Source: Saonia flava
GTDB taxonomy: Bacteria > Bacteroidota > Bacteroidia > Flavobacteriales > Flavobacteriaceae
Assembly: GCF_011927795.1 (NCBI RefSeq)
Contig: NZ_JAATJJ010000001.1
Location: 1,799,062 to 1,863,061, forward strand
DNA: 64,000 nucleotides
Direction of reading: 5' to 3'
Below the pieces are notes generated by a model that was not told the origin of the DNA, made no database searches, and saw nothing but the letters and a program-made list of their open reading frames with translations. Below, one piece after another: positions 17,985 through 26,890 of this stretch. The number at the start of each line of letters is the position of its first letter. Within the stretch, counting starts at the first letter, position 1. The position numbers and the translations under genes were made by a program.

Positions 17985-19127
17985 TTATTTCTTTTTAACA
18001 GCAGAACAACCTGCCATTGTTGTAATTTTTATTGCCTCTGTTGGAGGTAAATCTTTATTTCTCTTTACTACTTCAGAAACCACATTTTTTGTTAGTTCCT
18101 CAAATGCAGCTTCAATTGGTGTAGCCGTCTGCATAGCAGCTGGTCTTCCCACATCCCCTGCTTCCCTAATACTTTGCACTAGCGGAATCTCACCTAAAAA
18201 TGGAACCTCTAAATCTTCTGCAAGATGTTTGGCTCCTTCTTTACCAAAGATATAATATTTATTGTTTGGAAGTTCATCTGGTGTAAAATAGGCCATATTT
18301 TCAATAATCCCCAGAACAGGAACATTAATGGAGTCTTGTTGGAACATAGCCACTCCTTTTCTTGCGTCTGCCAAGGCCACTTCTTGCGGTGTACTCACTA
18401 CAACAGCACCTGTTATGGGCATGGCCTGCATAATACTAAGATGAATATCTCCTGTTCCCGGTGGTAAATCCAACAACATAAAATCCAACTCTCCCCAATG
18501 TGCATCAAAAATCATTTGGTTCAAGGCCTTAGAAGCCATTGGCCCTCTCCAAATTACCGCTTGATTGGGCTGAGTAAAAAATCCAATGGACAATAATTGA
18601 ACACCGTAACTTTCAATGGGCTTCATTTTAGATTTCCCGTCCACCTTAATGGATAATGGCCTTTCTTGTGCAACATCAAACATTATGGGCATGGAGGGCC
18701 CATAGATATCCGCATCTAACAAACCAACTTTAAAGCCCATTTTTGCCAAGGTTACGGCCAGATTTGCAGTTACGGTAGATTTTCCTACTCCACCTTTACC
18801 AGAGGCAACTGCGATAATATTCTTTATTCCAGGGATTGGCTTCCCCTTAATCTCATTGGTCTTAGGCTTTGCAGCTGGAGCATCTACCTTAACATTCACC
18901 GTTATTTTAGCCTTTTCATATACCTCTCTATGAATTATCTTGAGGATTTCCACTTCAGTTTTCTTTCTGGCCTGTAAACTTGGATTTTTAATGGTGAGGT
19001 CTACAACAACCTCATCACCAAATACCATAACATTGGTTACGGCCCCACTTTCTACCATGTTTTGGCCTTCTCCTGGGACAGTAATACTCTCCAATGATTT
19101 AAGAATGTCCTTCTTGTTCAATTTCAT
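17985..19127 (-). CDS. mrp: Mrp/ApbC P-loop ATPase, Fe-S cluster carrier
   Basis: 380 residues: an N-terminal MIP18/DUF59-like domain (about 1-85), then the Mrp/NBP35 ATPase with the deviant Walker A GKGGVGKST (about 110-118), DADIYGPSMP, LDLPPGTGD and the STPQEVALADA segment. Mrp proteins bind and transfer [4Fe-4S] clusters. The usual CxxC between the ENM motif and the IFG motif is absent: the segment here reads ENMAYFTPDELPNNKYYIFG, which is the form I know from Bacteroidota; only one Cys near the C-terminus (AGCSAV) remains. First gene of the mrp-nfu-ferredoxin unit. Confidence 0.9.
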   Translation of the reverse strand: MKLNKKDILKSLESITVPGEGQNMVESGAVTNVMVFGDEVVVDLTIKNPSLQARKKTEVEILKIIHREVYEKAKITVNVKVDAPAAKPKTNEIKGKPIPGIKNIIAVASGKGGVGKSTVTANLAVTLAKMGFKVGLLDADIYGPSMPIMFDVAQERPLSIKVDGKSKMKPIESYGVQLLSIGFFTQPNQAVIWRGPMASKALNQMIFDAHWGELDFMLLDLPPGTGDIHLSIMQAMPITGAVVVSTPQEVALADARKGVAMFQQDSINVPVLGIIENMAYFTPDELPNNKYYIFGKEGAKHLAEDLEVPFLGEIPLVQSIREAGDVGRPAAMQTATPIEAAFEELTKNVVSEVVKRNKDLPPTEAIKITTMAGCSAVKKK

Positions 19128-19175
19128 TATATAGTTTGCTGTTGTTCAGCAGTCGTTTAAATTGATTCTAAATTA

Positions 19176-19183
19176 CAAAGATA
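19176..19183 (-). promoter_or_regulatory. Candidate -7 element for the mrp-nfu-ferredoxin unit
   Basis: On the minus strand the bases read TATCTTTG, an exact TAnnTTTG match, 48 bp before the mrp ATG. The 122-bp gap to the upstream alkyltransferase-like gene also supports an independent promoter. No clear -33 element is seen. Confidence 0.42.
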
Positions 19184-19249
19184 GGTTATAAACAGGAGAT
19201 TATAAAGAGTGGCCATCTTATTAAAAAAGTGGTTTTATGAAAGATTTGG

Positions 19250-19582
19250 CTATAATTCTTTTCCTGGATCCCAGAAGTGTTTATCAAAATCTATAATTTG
19301 ATTATTAACAACTTTAACACCTTCATTTTCCAGCAACTGCTGCATAAGATTGGTTCCGTCAAAATGATGTTTGCCAGTTAATAGTCCCAACCTATTTACC
19401 ACTCTGTGCGCAGGTACATCTTCCTTAAGTCCGGAACCGTTCATGGCCCAACCTACCATACGGGCACTACGGGCAGCTCCCAAATATTTAGCAATTGCCC
19501 CATATGAGGTTACCCTACCATATGGGATACGCCTAGCAACATCATATACTTTTTCAAAGAAATTTTTGTTATCTGGGTTCAT
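19250..19582 (-). CDS. Alkyltransferase-like (ATL) DNA repair protein without the catalytic Cys
   Basis: 110 residues, the size of the DNA-binding domain of O6-alkylguanine transferases. The family core is present: IPYGRVTSYGAIA (about 19-31), the helix-turn-helix with Arg near SARMVG, and the active-site region. However, the PCHRV motif reads PAHRV (Ala58), so it cannot transfer alkyl groups. ATL proteins with Trp or Ala at this place bind O6-alkylguanine and hand the lesion to nucleotide excision repair. The start overlaps the LysE gene by 4 bp. Confidence 0.9.
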   Translation of the reverse strand: MNPDNKNFFEKVYDVARRIPYGRVTSYGAIAKYLGAARSARMVGWAMNGSGLKEDVPAHRVVNRLGLLTGKHHFDGTNLMQQLLENEGVKVVNNQIIDFDKHFWDPGKEL

Positions 19583-20214
19583 GGTTCCCTATAAAAAATT
19601 CTAAAAATGGTAATGACCAAAAGCAACAACATTAAAGCACTAAGAATATAATTGGAATTTTTGGAAAAACGGTCTGTTTTGGTTTCCAATTTATTGAAGT
19701 AGACAGTATACAGATATAAAACGGTAAACGTTCCGAAACCAGCGGCCAAAATGAACACCAAAATATCCCATATTTCAAACTTGATCCAACCAGATGTTTT
19801 CCACATGGCATTAAGTCCACTATAGTAAGGAATGGTCAACAAATTAAGTGCCGCCAAAAGCATTCCTTTGAAAAAACTGTTCTTCTTGCTCACTTTCACC
19901 ATTTTTATTTTCTTTTTTTTATGCCTTTTGGCAAGCACAAAAAAATAAATGGAAAAAAATGCAAATACTCCCAAGGCAATTTTTAAAAGCAAATCTATTA
20001 CCTCTGGGTTTCTATGTAAATATTTGGAAATAACAACAGCAACGTATGCCTGTGCCATTATCATAGTAGAAACACCTAAACTAAAAATAATAGCATTCCC
20101 CTTTCCCTTCTCAACACTGGTTTTAGCAGCATTCATGTTTAAAAGCCCAGGAGGCACAGTAGCCATAAAAGCAGCTGAAAAAGTTACAAAAAAGAGAATA
20201 AGCAAATGGGTCAT
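19579..20214 (-). CDS. LysE-family exporter
   Basis: 211 residues with six hydrophobic segments and the family's N-terminal loop (ATVPPGLLNMNAAKTSVEKG). A very basic cytosolic loop (KRHKKKKIKMVKVSKK, about 97-112) separates helices three and four. LysE/RhtB transporters export amino acids or related metabolites across the inner membrane; the substrate is not apparent. It lies 2 bp after the TrmB stop and overlaps the ATL start, so the three genes form one transcript. Confidence 0.85.
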   Translation of the reverse strand: MTHLLILFFVTFSAAFMATVPPGLLNMNAAKTSVEKGKGNAIIFSLGVSTMIMAQAYVAVVISKYLHRNPEVIDLLLKIALGVFAFFSIYFFVLAKRHKKKKIKMVKVSKKNSFFKGMLLAALNLLTIPYYSGLNAMWKTSGWIKFEIWDILVFILAAGFGTFTVLYLYTVYFNKLETKTDRFSKNSNYILSALMLLLLVITIFRIFYREP

Positions 20215-20216
20215 GG

Positions 20217-20888
20217 TTAGTTAAGCCTGAACTTTATATAAGTAATTGGTTTTCCTTTTTCAAGATACTGATTTTCATAGAAAGTCTGAATTTCCAGTAC
20301 TTCCTTTGGACTTCCCTCATTCTTATAGACATCATGATTGGCATAAACAACTTCGTGTTTTAAGCCATGCAATATGCCAAGTGTATAACCATGCATAAAC
20401 TCACTATCTGTTTTCAAATTTATTTCTCCTCCATCAACTAAAATGGATTTATACTTATTTAAAAACACTTCATTTGTCATTCTATGTTTGGTTCGCTTAT
20501 ATTTAATTTGGGGATCTGGGAAGGTAATCCAAATCTCTGACACTTCATTTTCTGCAAAAAGGAGATCAACCAATTCTATTTGAGTGCGCAAAAAGGCCAC
20601 ATTGTCCAACCCTTCTTCCTGCGCAGTTTTTGCGCCACGCCAAAATCGAGCTCCTTTTATATCAATCCCAATAAAGTTTTTGTTTTTATTTCTTTTTGCC
20701 AGACCAATAGTGTACTCTCCTTTTCCACAGCCAAGCTCCAAAACAACAGGGTTATTGTTTCCAAAATGCGAAGCCCAATTACCTTTTAGAGTAAATTCAC
20801 CGTTCTCCACAACCTCCCTAGTTGGTTGAATAACGTTTTTAAAAGTTTCGTTCTCTTTAAACCTTTTTAACTTGTTCTTGCTCCCCAC
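20217..20888 (-). CDS. trmB: tRNA (guanine-N7)-methyltransferase
   Basis: Residues LELGCGKGEYTIGLA (SAM-binding), GIDIKGARFWRGAK, WITFPDPQIKYKRTKHRM (catalytic Asp and tRNA-binding loop) and the C-terminal TYIKF identify TrmB, which methylates G46 in the variable loop of tRNAs. I chose the GTG at 20888, which gives the usual N-terminus (fMet)GSKNKLKRF; a TTG three codons upstream (20897) is the longest possible start. No ATG is available at this end. The gene is divergent from the glycosyltransferase and heads the trmB-lysE-ATL run. Confidence 0.9.
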   Translation of the reverse strand: MGSKNKLKRFKENETFKNVIQPTREVVENGEFTLKGNWASHFGNNNPVVLELGCGKGEYTIGLAKRNKNKNFIGIDIKGARFWRGAKTAQEEGLDNVAFLRTQIELVDLLFAENEVSEIWITFPDPQIKYKRTKHRMTNEVFLNKYKSILVDGGEINLKTDSEFMHGYTLGILHGLKHEVVYANHDVYKNEGSPKEVLEIQTFYENQYLEKGKPITYIKFRLN

Positions 20889-20961
20889 GGAAACCAAAAT
20901 TTAATGATTTGACAAAACTAAGGAAATCTGCAAACCTTTTGGGTTATGTTCCTTTGTAGTT

Positions 20962-22074
20962 ATGATTAATTCCAAACGAATTTTAGTGGCGCCTTTAAAT
21001 TGGGGGCTTGGCCATGCCACACGTTGTATCCCCATTATTAATGCCTTATTGGTAAATGGACATACCCCCATTATAGCTTCAGACGGTGTAGCGCTCTCTT
21101 TGTTACAAAAAGAGTTCCCAAATCTTGAATTTGCCGAACTTCCATCATACAAAATAAAGTATGCAAAAAAAGGAAAAAACTTTAAATTAAAAATGATTTG
21201 GGATTCTCCAAAGATTTTGAAAGCAATGGCCAATGAGAAAAAACAAACTAAAAAATTGGTTAAGAAACTTAAGTTGGACGGCATAATTTCTGATAACAGA
21301 CTGGGTGTTTATAGTAAAAAAGTGCCTTCTATTTTTATAACCCATCAACTAAATGTACTTACAGGAAATACGTCTTGGATGAGTTCCAAAGTGCATCAGA
21401 AAATAATTTCCAAATATACCGAGTGCTGGGTGCCAGATGTTAAGTCCAAACCCAATCTATCTGGCCGATTGGGGCATATTAAAAATTCTAACTTAAATAT
21501 TAAATATTTGGGACCTCTAAGTCGGTTTAATAAAACTAATAGCACAAAAAAATACGATTTAATGATACTGCTTTCTGGACCAGAGCCCCAGAGAACTTTG
21601 TTAGAGGAAAAATTATTGGCTGAGATACCCACTTACATCGGGCAGGTCCTTTTTGTTAAAGGTGTTATTGAAGGTTCCCAACAAAAGGAAAACAAAACCT
21701 TGGGAAATGCGAATGTGACTTTTTATAATTTTATGCAGTCTGAGGGTTTACAAAATGCAATTTCTGAAAGCGAGCTTATTCTTTGCAGATCTGGGTACAC
21801 AACCATTTTAGATTTGGCAAAAATGGAAAAGAAGGCCTTTTTTATACCAACCCCAGGCCAATATGAGCAAGAATATTTGGCCAAAAGACTTCATAAAAAT
21901 AGATTGGTGCCCTATGCCAAGCAAGAAGAATTTACTTTAAAGGATTTAGAAAAAGTAACTAAATATGAAGGGTTAAAAAGTTTTAATTCCTTTTTAGACT
22001 ATTCTGGTCTGTTTTCTGCTTTTTCCAAGGTAAACGAAAACTCCGAACCCACATCCTCAACACTTTCTATATAG
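20962..22074 (+). CDS. MurG-like (GT-B fold) glycosyltransferase
   Basis: 370 residues. The N-terminus NWGLGHATRCIPIINALL is the Gly-rich loop of GT28/MurG-type enzymes, and the C-terminal part has the second Rossmann half with LSGPEPQR and the donor-site region SRSGYTTILDLA-like (LCRSGYTTILDLAKMEKKAFF, read around 273-293). Such proteins occur throughout Bacteroidota, usually annotated only as glycosyltransferase; donor and acceptor are unknown. It is basic and probably membrane-associated. Its last 76 bp overlap the 3' end of the convergent histidine kinase gene, an unusually long tail-to-tail overlap for this window. Confidence 0.8.
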   Translation: MINSKRILVAPLNWGLGHATRCIPIINALLVNGHTPIIASDGVALSLLQKEFPNLEFAELPSYKIKYAKKGKNFKLKMIWDSPKILKAMANEKKQTKKLVKKLKLDGIISDNRLGVYSKKVPSIFITHQLNVLTGNTSWMSSKVHQKIISKYTECWVPDVKSKPNLSGRLGHIKNSNLNIKYLGPLSRFNKTNSTKKYDLMILLSGPEPQRTLLEEKLLAEIPTYIGQVLFVKGVIEGSQQKENKTLGNANVTFYNFMQSEGLQNAISESELILCRSGYTTILDLAKMEKKAFFIPTPGQYEQEYLAKRLHKNRLVPYAKQEEFTLKDLEKVTKYEGLKSFNSFLDYSGLFSAFSKVNENSEPTSSTLSI

Positions 22075-23054
22075 ATTTTTTCGTCGTGCGCCTCTATAAT
22101 GTGCTTTACTATGGAAAGCCCTAACCCAGAACCACCTTCTTTTCTGCTTCCACTTTTATCCACTCTATAAAAACGCTCGAAAAGTCTGGGAATGTGTTCT
22201 TTGGCAATTCCCTCACCATTATCTGTTACCCTTACAATCACCTTATTCTTTATTAAATTTTCCACACTTACCTCTGTGGTTCCTTTATCATGGCCATATT
22301 TAATGGAATTCACCAAAAGATTGGAAACCACTTGCTGTATTTTCTCTTTATCTGCCCATACATAGATTGGGTCTTTATATTCCATATCAAAGGTTAAGGA
22401 AATATGTTTTTTTGCTGCCTTCATTTCCAAAAGATCAAAAACACTTTGGATAAGTTCTATGATATTGAAGCTTTCCAATTCCAGTTTGGAATCTTGGGTC
22501 TCCAATTTGGTAATTAAATCAAGGTCCTTAACAATATAAATAAGCCTTTCTACCCCTTTACTGGCTCTTTGCAAATATTTTTTACGAACATTGGCATCGT
22601 CCATAGCTCCATCCAAAAGGGTTAGGATATACCCTTGAACGGTAAACAAAGGCGTTTTTAATTCATGGGATACATTTCCCAAAAAATCTTTCCTATACTC
22701 TTCTCTAATTTTAAGTGTATCTATTTCAATTTTCTTGTCCTGAGCAAATTTTTCAATTTCCTCGGTCAACGTTTTCATGTCCGTGGTAATAGGACGGGAA
22801 GTAAATGAAGACGTTTCCAGCAAAGAAACATCATCATATATTCTTTTTACCCTCTTATATATAAATTTTTCTACCCTAATCTGGATTATTAGGAATGAAA
22901 TAAGAAAAACAACGGGAAGAAAAATGGCCAGAAAAATATAATCCAAGTCATTTTTATAAAACATAAACCCAACCATGGCAAGGCTTAAAACAACAGCAAG
23001 AATTAACGAAGAATAAAACGCAAACCTATATGACTTCTTTAATTCTATTGCCAT
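21999..23054 (-). CDS. PhoR-like sensor histidine kinase
   Basis: 351 residues: two adjacent membrane helices (about 12-32 and 37-58) with almost no periplasmic loop, a HAMP-like linker, the phosphoacceptor His130 in FLGNVSHELKTPL, then the N box (NLLVNSIKYG), G1 (DNGEGI), F box (FERFYRVDKSGSR) and G2 (GGSGLGLSIVK). This is the Bacteroidota form of PhoR. The lack of an extracytoplasmic sensor suggests it reads a membrane or partner-protein signal. Its ATG overlaps the stop of the response regulator (TAATG), so the two are translationally coupled. Confidence 0.9.
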   Translation of the reverse strand: MAIELKKSYRFAFYSSLILAVVLSLAMVGFMFYKNDLDYIFLAIFLPVVFLISFLIIQIRVEKFIYKRVKRIYDDVSLLETSSFTSRPITTDMKTLTEEIEKFAQDKKIEIDTLKIREEYRKDFLGNVSHELKTPLFTVQGYILTLLDGAMDDANVRKKYLQRASKGVERLIYIVKDLDLITKLETQDSKLELESFNIIELIQSVFDLLEMKAAKKHISLTFDMEYKDPIYVWADKEKIQQVVSNLLVNSIKYGHDKGTTEVSVENLIKNKVIVRVTDNGEGIAKEHIPRLFERFYRVDKSGSRKEGGSGLGLSIVKHIIEAHDEKIYIESVEDVGSEFSFTLEKAENRPE

Positions 23055-23740
23055 TAAAGCACAAACTTATACCCAACACCTTTGACGGTTTTAAAATGGT
23101 CATCCCCTATTTTTTCGCGCAATTTTCTAATATGCACATCAATAGTCCTTCCACCGACAACAACCTCATTCCCCCAAACTTTGTCCAAAATAACCTCTCT
23201 TTTAAAGACCTTACTTGGTTTGGAAGTTAATAGTGCAAGTAGCTCAAACTCCTTTCTTGGTAAAATTAGTTCTTTACCATCATTCACAATTTTATACTCC
23301 TCTCGGTCTATTACAATATTACCAACAGTGGTTATATCCTCAGTTTTATTTTCGTCCTCTTTTAGCCTTCTCAATAGCGCCTTTACCTTGCTCACCAATA
23401 CTTTTGGCTTAATGGGCTTGGTAATATAGTCATCCGCTCCGGCATCAAAACCGGCTACCTGAGAATAATCTTCTCCTCTAGCTGTTAAAAAAGTGATTAT
23501 AGTATTTTCCAGGCCAGAAGTATTTCTAATAATTTCACATGCTTCAATACCATCCATTTCAGGCATCATAACATCCAAAATAATTAAGTGAGGATTCTTC
23601 TTTTTAGCCTTGGCTACCGCTTCCACTCCATTTTTGGCAGTAAAAACATCATAACCTTCAGAAGAAAGGTTATAACCTACTATTTCCAGAATATCCGGCT
23701 CATCGTCTACTAAAAGTATTTTAATATCCTTTTTTTTCAT
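23054..23740 (-). CDS. PhoB/OmpR-family response regulator
   Basis: 228 residues: receiver domain with acidic pocket Asp12-Asp13, phosphoacceptor Asp56 (ILDVMMP), the Thr of FLTARG and the Lys of ITKPIKP; then an OmpR/PhoB winged helix (about 130-228) with RKEFELLALL, VWGNEVVVGGRTIDVHIRKLREKIG and the C-terminal GVGYKF. Such regulators bind tandem direct repeats with 11-bp spacing; repeats of this kind lie just upstream, in the gap shared with the divergent TonB-dependent receptor. Autoregulation and control of the receptor are therefore plausible. Confidence 0.92.
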   Translation of the reverse strand: MKKKDIKILLVDDEPDILEIVGYNLSSEGYDVFTAKNGVEAVAKAKKKNPHLIILDVMMPEMDGIEACEIIRNTSGLENTIITFLTARGEDYSQVAGFDAGADDYITKPIKPKVLVSKVKALLRRLKEDENKTEDITTVGNIVIDREEYKIVNDGKELILPRKEFELLALLTSKPSKVFKREVILDKVWGNEVVVGGRTIDVHIRKLREKIGDDHFKTVKGVGYKFVL

Positions 23741-23800
23741 GGGTCCTAAAATTGGTTCATTCGCCCAAAAGTAAAGATAATACTATTACCATAAAGTCGG

Positions 23801-23870
23801 TTAACATTCATTTAATATCGTAACATTAAGATAACGCTAATGAAATAAATGTTTAACACGTAGCTAACAT
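23801..23870. promoter_or_regulatory. Pho-box-like array of TAACA direct repeats
   Basis: The core TAACA starts at 23802, 23821, 23854 and 23865, and a TAACG variant at 23832. The steps 23821 to 23832 and 23854 to 23865 are 11 bp and 23832 to 23854 is 22 bp, so four of the five copies are in phase at 11 bp, one helical turn. Two copies (23801 and 23853) read TTAACA, matching the TTHACA core known for Bacillus PhoP boxes; PhoB-family proteins bind direct repeats of this period. The array lies between the PhoB-like gene and the receptor gene. The role is inferred. Confidence 0.55.
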
Positions 23871-23919
23871 GGCTTTTACAGCCTGTGGCGTTCTTTGCGC
23901 CAAACATAATTGTGTATTA

Positions 23920-26847
23920 ATGAAATATTTTTTAGTATTAGTATTATCTATTGTTGCCCTTAATTTAAGTGCACAAGAGACTGGAAGCATTGTGGGTAAA
24001 CTTATTGATAAAGAAGTAAATGACGAGCCTTTAGCTTTCGCAAATGTCCTTATAAAAGGGACTACAAAAGGAACCACTTCAGATTTTGATGGACTATATG
24101 AAATAGCCGGTTTAGAGCCGGGCACCTATACCGTAGTGTATAGTTATTTAGGTTATGAAACCGTAGAAATACCAGATGTTGAGGTAGTAGCAGGGAAAGT
24201 AACCACAATTGATATTCCTTTAAGCGCATCCTCAGGGGTGGCGTTGGATGAAGTAGTTGTAACAACAGTTGCTAGAAAAGATTCTGAAGTAGCTTTGCTG
24301 CTTGACCAAAGAAAAGCTGTAACCGTAGTTGAAAGTATAGGAGCCCAAGAGCTAGGCGATCTAGGAATAAGCGATGTTAAAACAGCTACAACAAAGATTT
24401 CAGGAGTTTCTGAAAGTGAAGCATCTGGAGATATTTTTGTAAGAGGCTTAGGAGACAGGTATTTGTCCACAACCTTAAACGGACTCCCAATTCCTTCTGA
24501 TAATGTTGACAAAAAGAACATTAATTTAGGTTTGTTTCCAACAAGGGTAATACAAAACGTAAGTATTGGAAAAACCTATTCAGCTAGGAATTCCGCTGAT
24601 CAAGCTTCTGGTAATATTGATATTAGCTCAAGAGAATTAGTAGGTTCTTCTGAATTTAGCATAGGTGTTTCTGGTGGTTTGAACACTTCTGTTTATCAGG
24701 ATGGTATCAATGATAATTTTAAAATCTCCCCTAATTTAGATTCGGAGACCACTTTTGGTTTTCACGACTCTAATAGGAGTTTGTTACAACAATTAACGGA
24801 ACAGTCTTGGGATCCCGCCACTAAGGATAGTCCATTAAATTATGGGGTAAACTTAAGTTTTGGTAAAAAGTTATTTGACAACAAATTATCTTTTATTGTT
24901 ACTGGATCTCACGATGAGGGTTTCAGATATAACGAAGGCATATATCAAATCTTGGAATATGGTTTTGTGCAAGTCGGCGCATCTGACTATACAACATATG
25001 AATCTAATATTACCAATACGGCTTTGGCCGATTTAACTTGGTACATTAACGATAAAAACAAGTTAAAATCTACAACTACCTTTCTTAATACATTAACAGA
25101 TGAGGTAATTGAGTTTGGTAGAAATGGTGAAGCGCAAGTTAGTGATGATACAGATGCCTTTGCAAGCTTTGGAATACCTGAGGAATTTGTACGTGACCAA
25201 AACACCAAACAAACTCGTTTATTGGTTACCCAACTATTAGGGACGCACAAGATTTCTGATAAAAACCAATTGAAATGGGCAGGTGGTTACAACTTGTTAA
25301 ATGCAGACGAACCAAACAGAATTAGAAATCAAGTGTTTTTTGATGCTTCTCCAGAGTCATCTGTAGCATTAAACTCTCAAGGTGGTTTCAACCAAAGAAA
25401 GGCTGCACAGTTAATTGAAGATATTGAATACAATGGTTATATAAACGACGTATTTACTATTATAGATGAAGAAGAGACCAACAAAAAATTTGATATTGAA
25501 GTAGGTCTTTTTTACAGAAACAAAGAGAGAGATTTTAGCTCAGAATTTGTTGGTGTTACCGAGTCTAATAATGTAGATAGATTTAGTACCAGAACTTCGA
25601 GTTTAGATGACTTAAACACCATTCTAAATACTCAAAACTTTGCCAACGGTTCTATTGAAGTAATTAGATTGAGCGAAAACTCAAATGGTGAAACCAAAGA
25701 TGTTTACACAGGAGACTACACCTCTAAAGCAGCTTATGTGGATTTTAATGTTCAATTAAATAAATTAGGCATAAACGCTGGTATTAGAGCCCAAAAAGAT
25801 GAAATTCTTGTTAATTATGATGTTGGTGGTAGTGGTACCAGAGTTGTTGGGGAAACTGTGCAAGAATACAACAATTTCTACCCTAGCTTAAACTTAAAAT
25901 ATGCTATCAACGAGAAACATGCGTTGCGTTTTGCAGCCAGTAGAACCATAACCTTACCAGAGTTTAAAGAAATTGCTCCCTTTAGGTATGTAGCCCCTTC
26001 GGGTCAAGAAGTTACGGGTAATGCTGACAACTTAACTGCATCTTTCACGAATAATTTTGATTTAAAATGGGAGTTTTTTCCATCCAATGACCAGTTGATC
26101 TCTTTAGCAGCTTTCTATAAAGACATCCAAGACCCAATTAACAGAACTACCCAAAGAGGTGGAGAAAGTATTTGGACATTTGAAAACACTGGTGACAAAG
26201 CGGAAGTTTATGGTATAGAATTGGAGAGTAAGATTAACTTACTTAAACCAAACTACAACGAAACGGATGATGTTTATTCCGGAATAGATTTAAATCTTGT
26301 ATTCAACGCCACTTTAATGCATCATGAGCAAGATCTTAAATTTGTTCCTACTGAGGACGGTAATAGTGCTACAGACTACTTTAAGTTTGGCAGAAACAAT
26401 TCAACCGGTCTACAAGGAGCTTCAGACTTTATCTTCAACGCCAATTTAAACTTTAAGACTTCTGGAGAAAACAAATTATCTGGTTCACTAAACTCAAACT
26501 ATGCCTCGGACAAAATTTATGTATTGGGTAGTGCGGAAGGGTTTAACATATATGACTACTCCTATAATGATAACATTGTTGAAAAAGGATTTGTGATTCT
26601 TAATGCAAGGATCAGCCAACAATTTGCCAAAAATTGGGAGGTATCATTAAACGGTGGCAACTTGTTGAATCCTGAAATAAAACGTACCCAAAATGTATTG
26701 GATAATCGTAATGAAATTAGAGCTTTTGACCCTAGTGACATCGACAACCGTTTGGCCAATGGCCCTGAACATATAAACAGAGAAGAAATTGTAAGATCAT
26801 ATAAGCTAGGAAGCACCCTTAGTCTTGGGCTTAACTTTACTTTTTAA
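23920..26847 (+). CDS. TonB-dependent outer-membrane receptor with carboxypeptidase-regulatory N-terminus
   Basis: 975 residues from the ATG at 23920, which gives the signal peptide MKYFLVLVLSIVALNLSAQ; an in-frame ATG 51 bp upstream would precede it with an implausible Cys-rich leader. Residues about 20-110 form the CarboxypepD_reg-like domain (GSIVGKLID, TSDFDGLYEI, YSYLGYETVEI), followed by a plug with the region VVESIGAQEL and VRGLGDRYLSTTLNG, and a barrel ending in the aromatic residue F (LGLNFTF). No SusD gene follows. Instead, a lipoprotein with three long repeats starts 43 bp downstream, and a Pho-box-like array and PhoB/PhoR genes lie upstream, which suggests a phosphate-related or stress-regulated uptake system. 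Substrate unknown. Confidence 0.9.
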   Translation: MKYFLVLVLSIVALNLSAQETGSIVGKLIDKEVNDEPLAFANVLIKGTTKGTTSDFDGLYEIAGLEPGTYTVVYSYLGYETVEIPDVEVVAGKVTTIDIPLSASSGVALDEVVVTTVARKDSEVALLLDQRKAVTVVESIGAQELGDLGISDVKTATTKISGVSESEASGDIFVRGLGDRYLSTTLNGLPIPSDNVDKKNINLGLFPTRVIQNVSIGKTYSARNSADQASGNIDISSRELVGSSEFSIGVSGGLNTSVYQDGINDNFKISPNLDSETTFGFHDSNRSLLQQLTEQSWDPATKDSPLNYGVNLSFGKKLFDNKLSFIVTGSHDEGFRYNEGIYQILEYGFVQVGASDYTTYESNITNTALADLTWYINDKNKLKSTTTFLNTLTDEVIEFGRNGEAQVSDDTDAFASFGIPEEFVRDQNTKQTRLLVTQLLGTHKISDKNQLKWAGGYNLLNADEPNRIRNQVFFDASPESSVALNSQGGFNQRKAAQLIEDIEYNGYINDVFTIIDEEETNKKFDIEVGLFYRNKERDFSSEFVGVTESNNVDRFSTRTSSLDDLNTILNTQNFANGSIEVIRLSENSNGETKDVYTGDYTSKAAYVDFNVQLNKLGINAGIRAQKDEILVNYDVGGSGTRVVGETVQEYNNFYPSLNLKYAINEKHALRFAASRTITLPEFKEIAPFRYVAPSGQEVTGNADNLTASFTNNFDLKWEFFPSNDQLISLAAFYKDIQDPINRTTQRGGESIWTFENTGDKAEVYGIELESKINLLKPNYNETDDVYSGIDLNLVFNATLMHHEQDLKFVPTEDGNSATDYFKFGRNNSTGLQGASDFIFNANLNFKTSGENKLSGSLNSNYASDKIYVLGSAEGFNIYDYSYNDNIVEKGFVILNARISQQFAKNWEVSLNGGNLLNPEIKRTQNVLDNRNEIRAFDPSDIDNRLANGPEHINREEIVRSYKLGSTLSLGLNFTF

Positions 26848-26890
26848 TAGTTAACTAAATATAAATCTAATACTTTTTAAACCCTATTTT

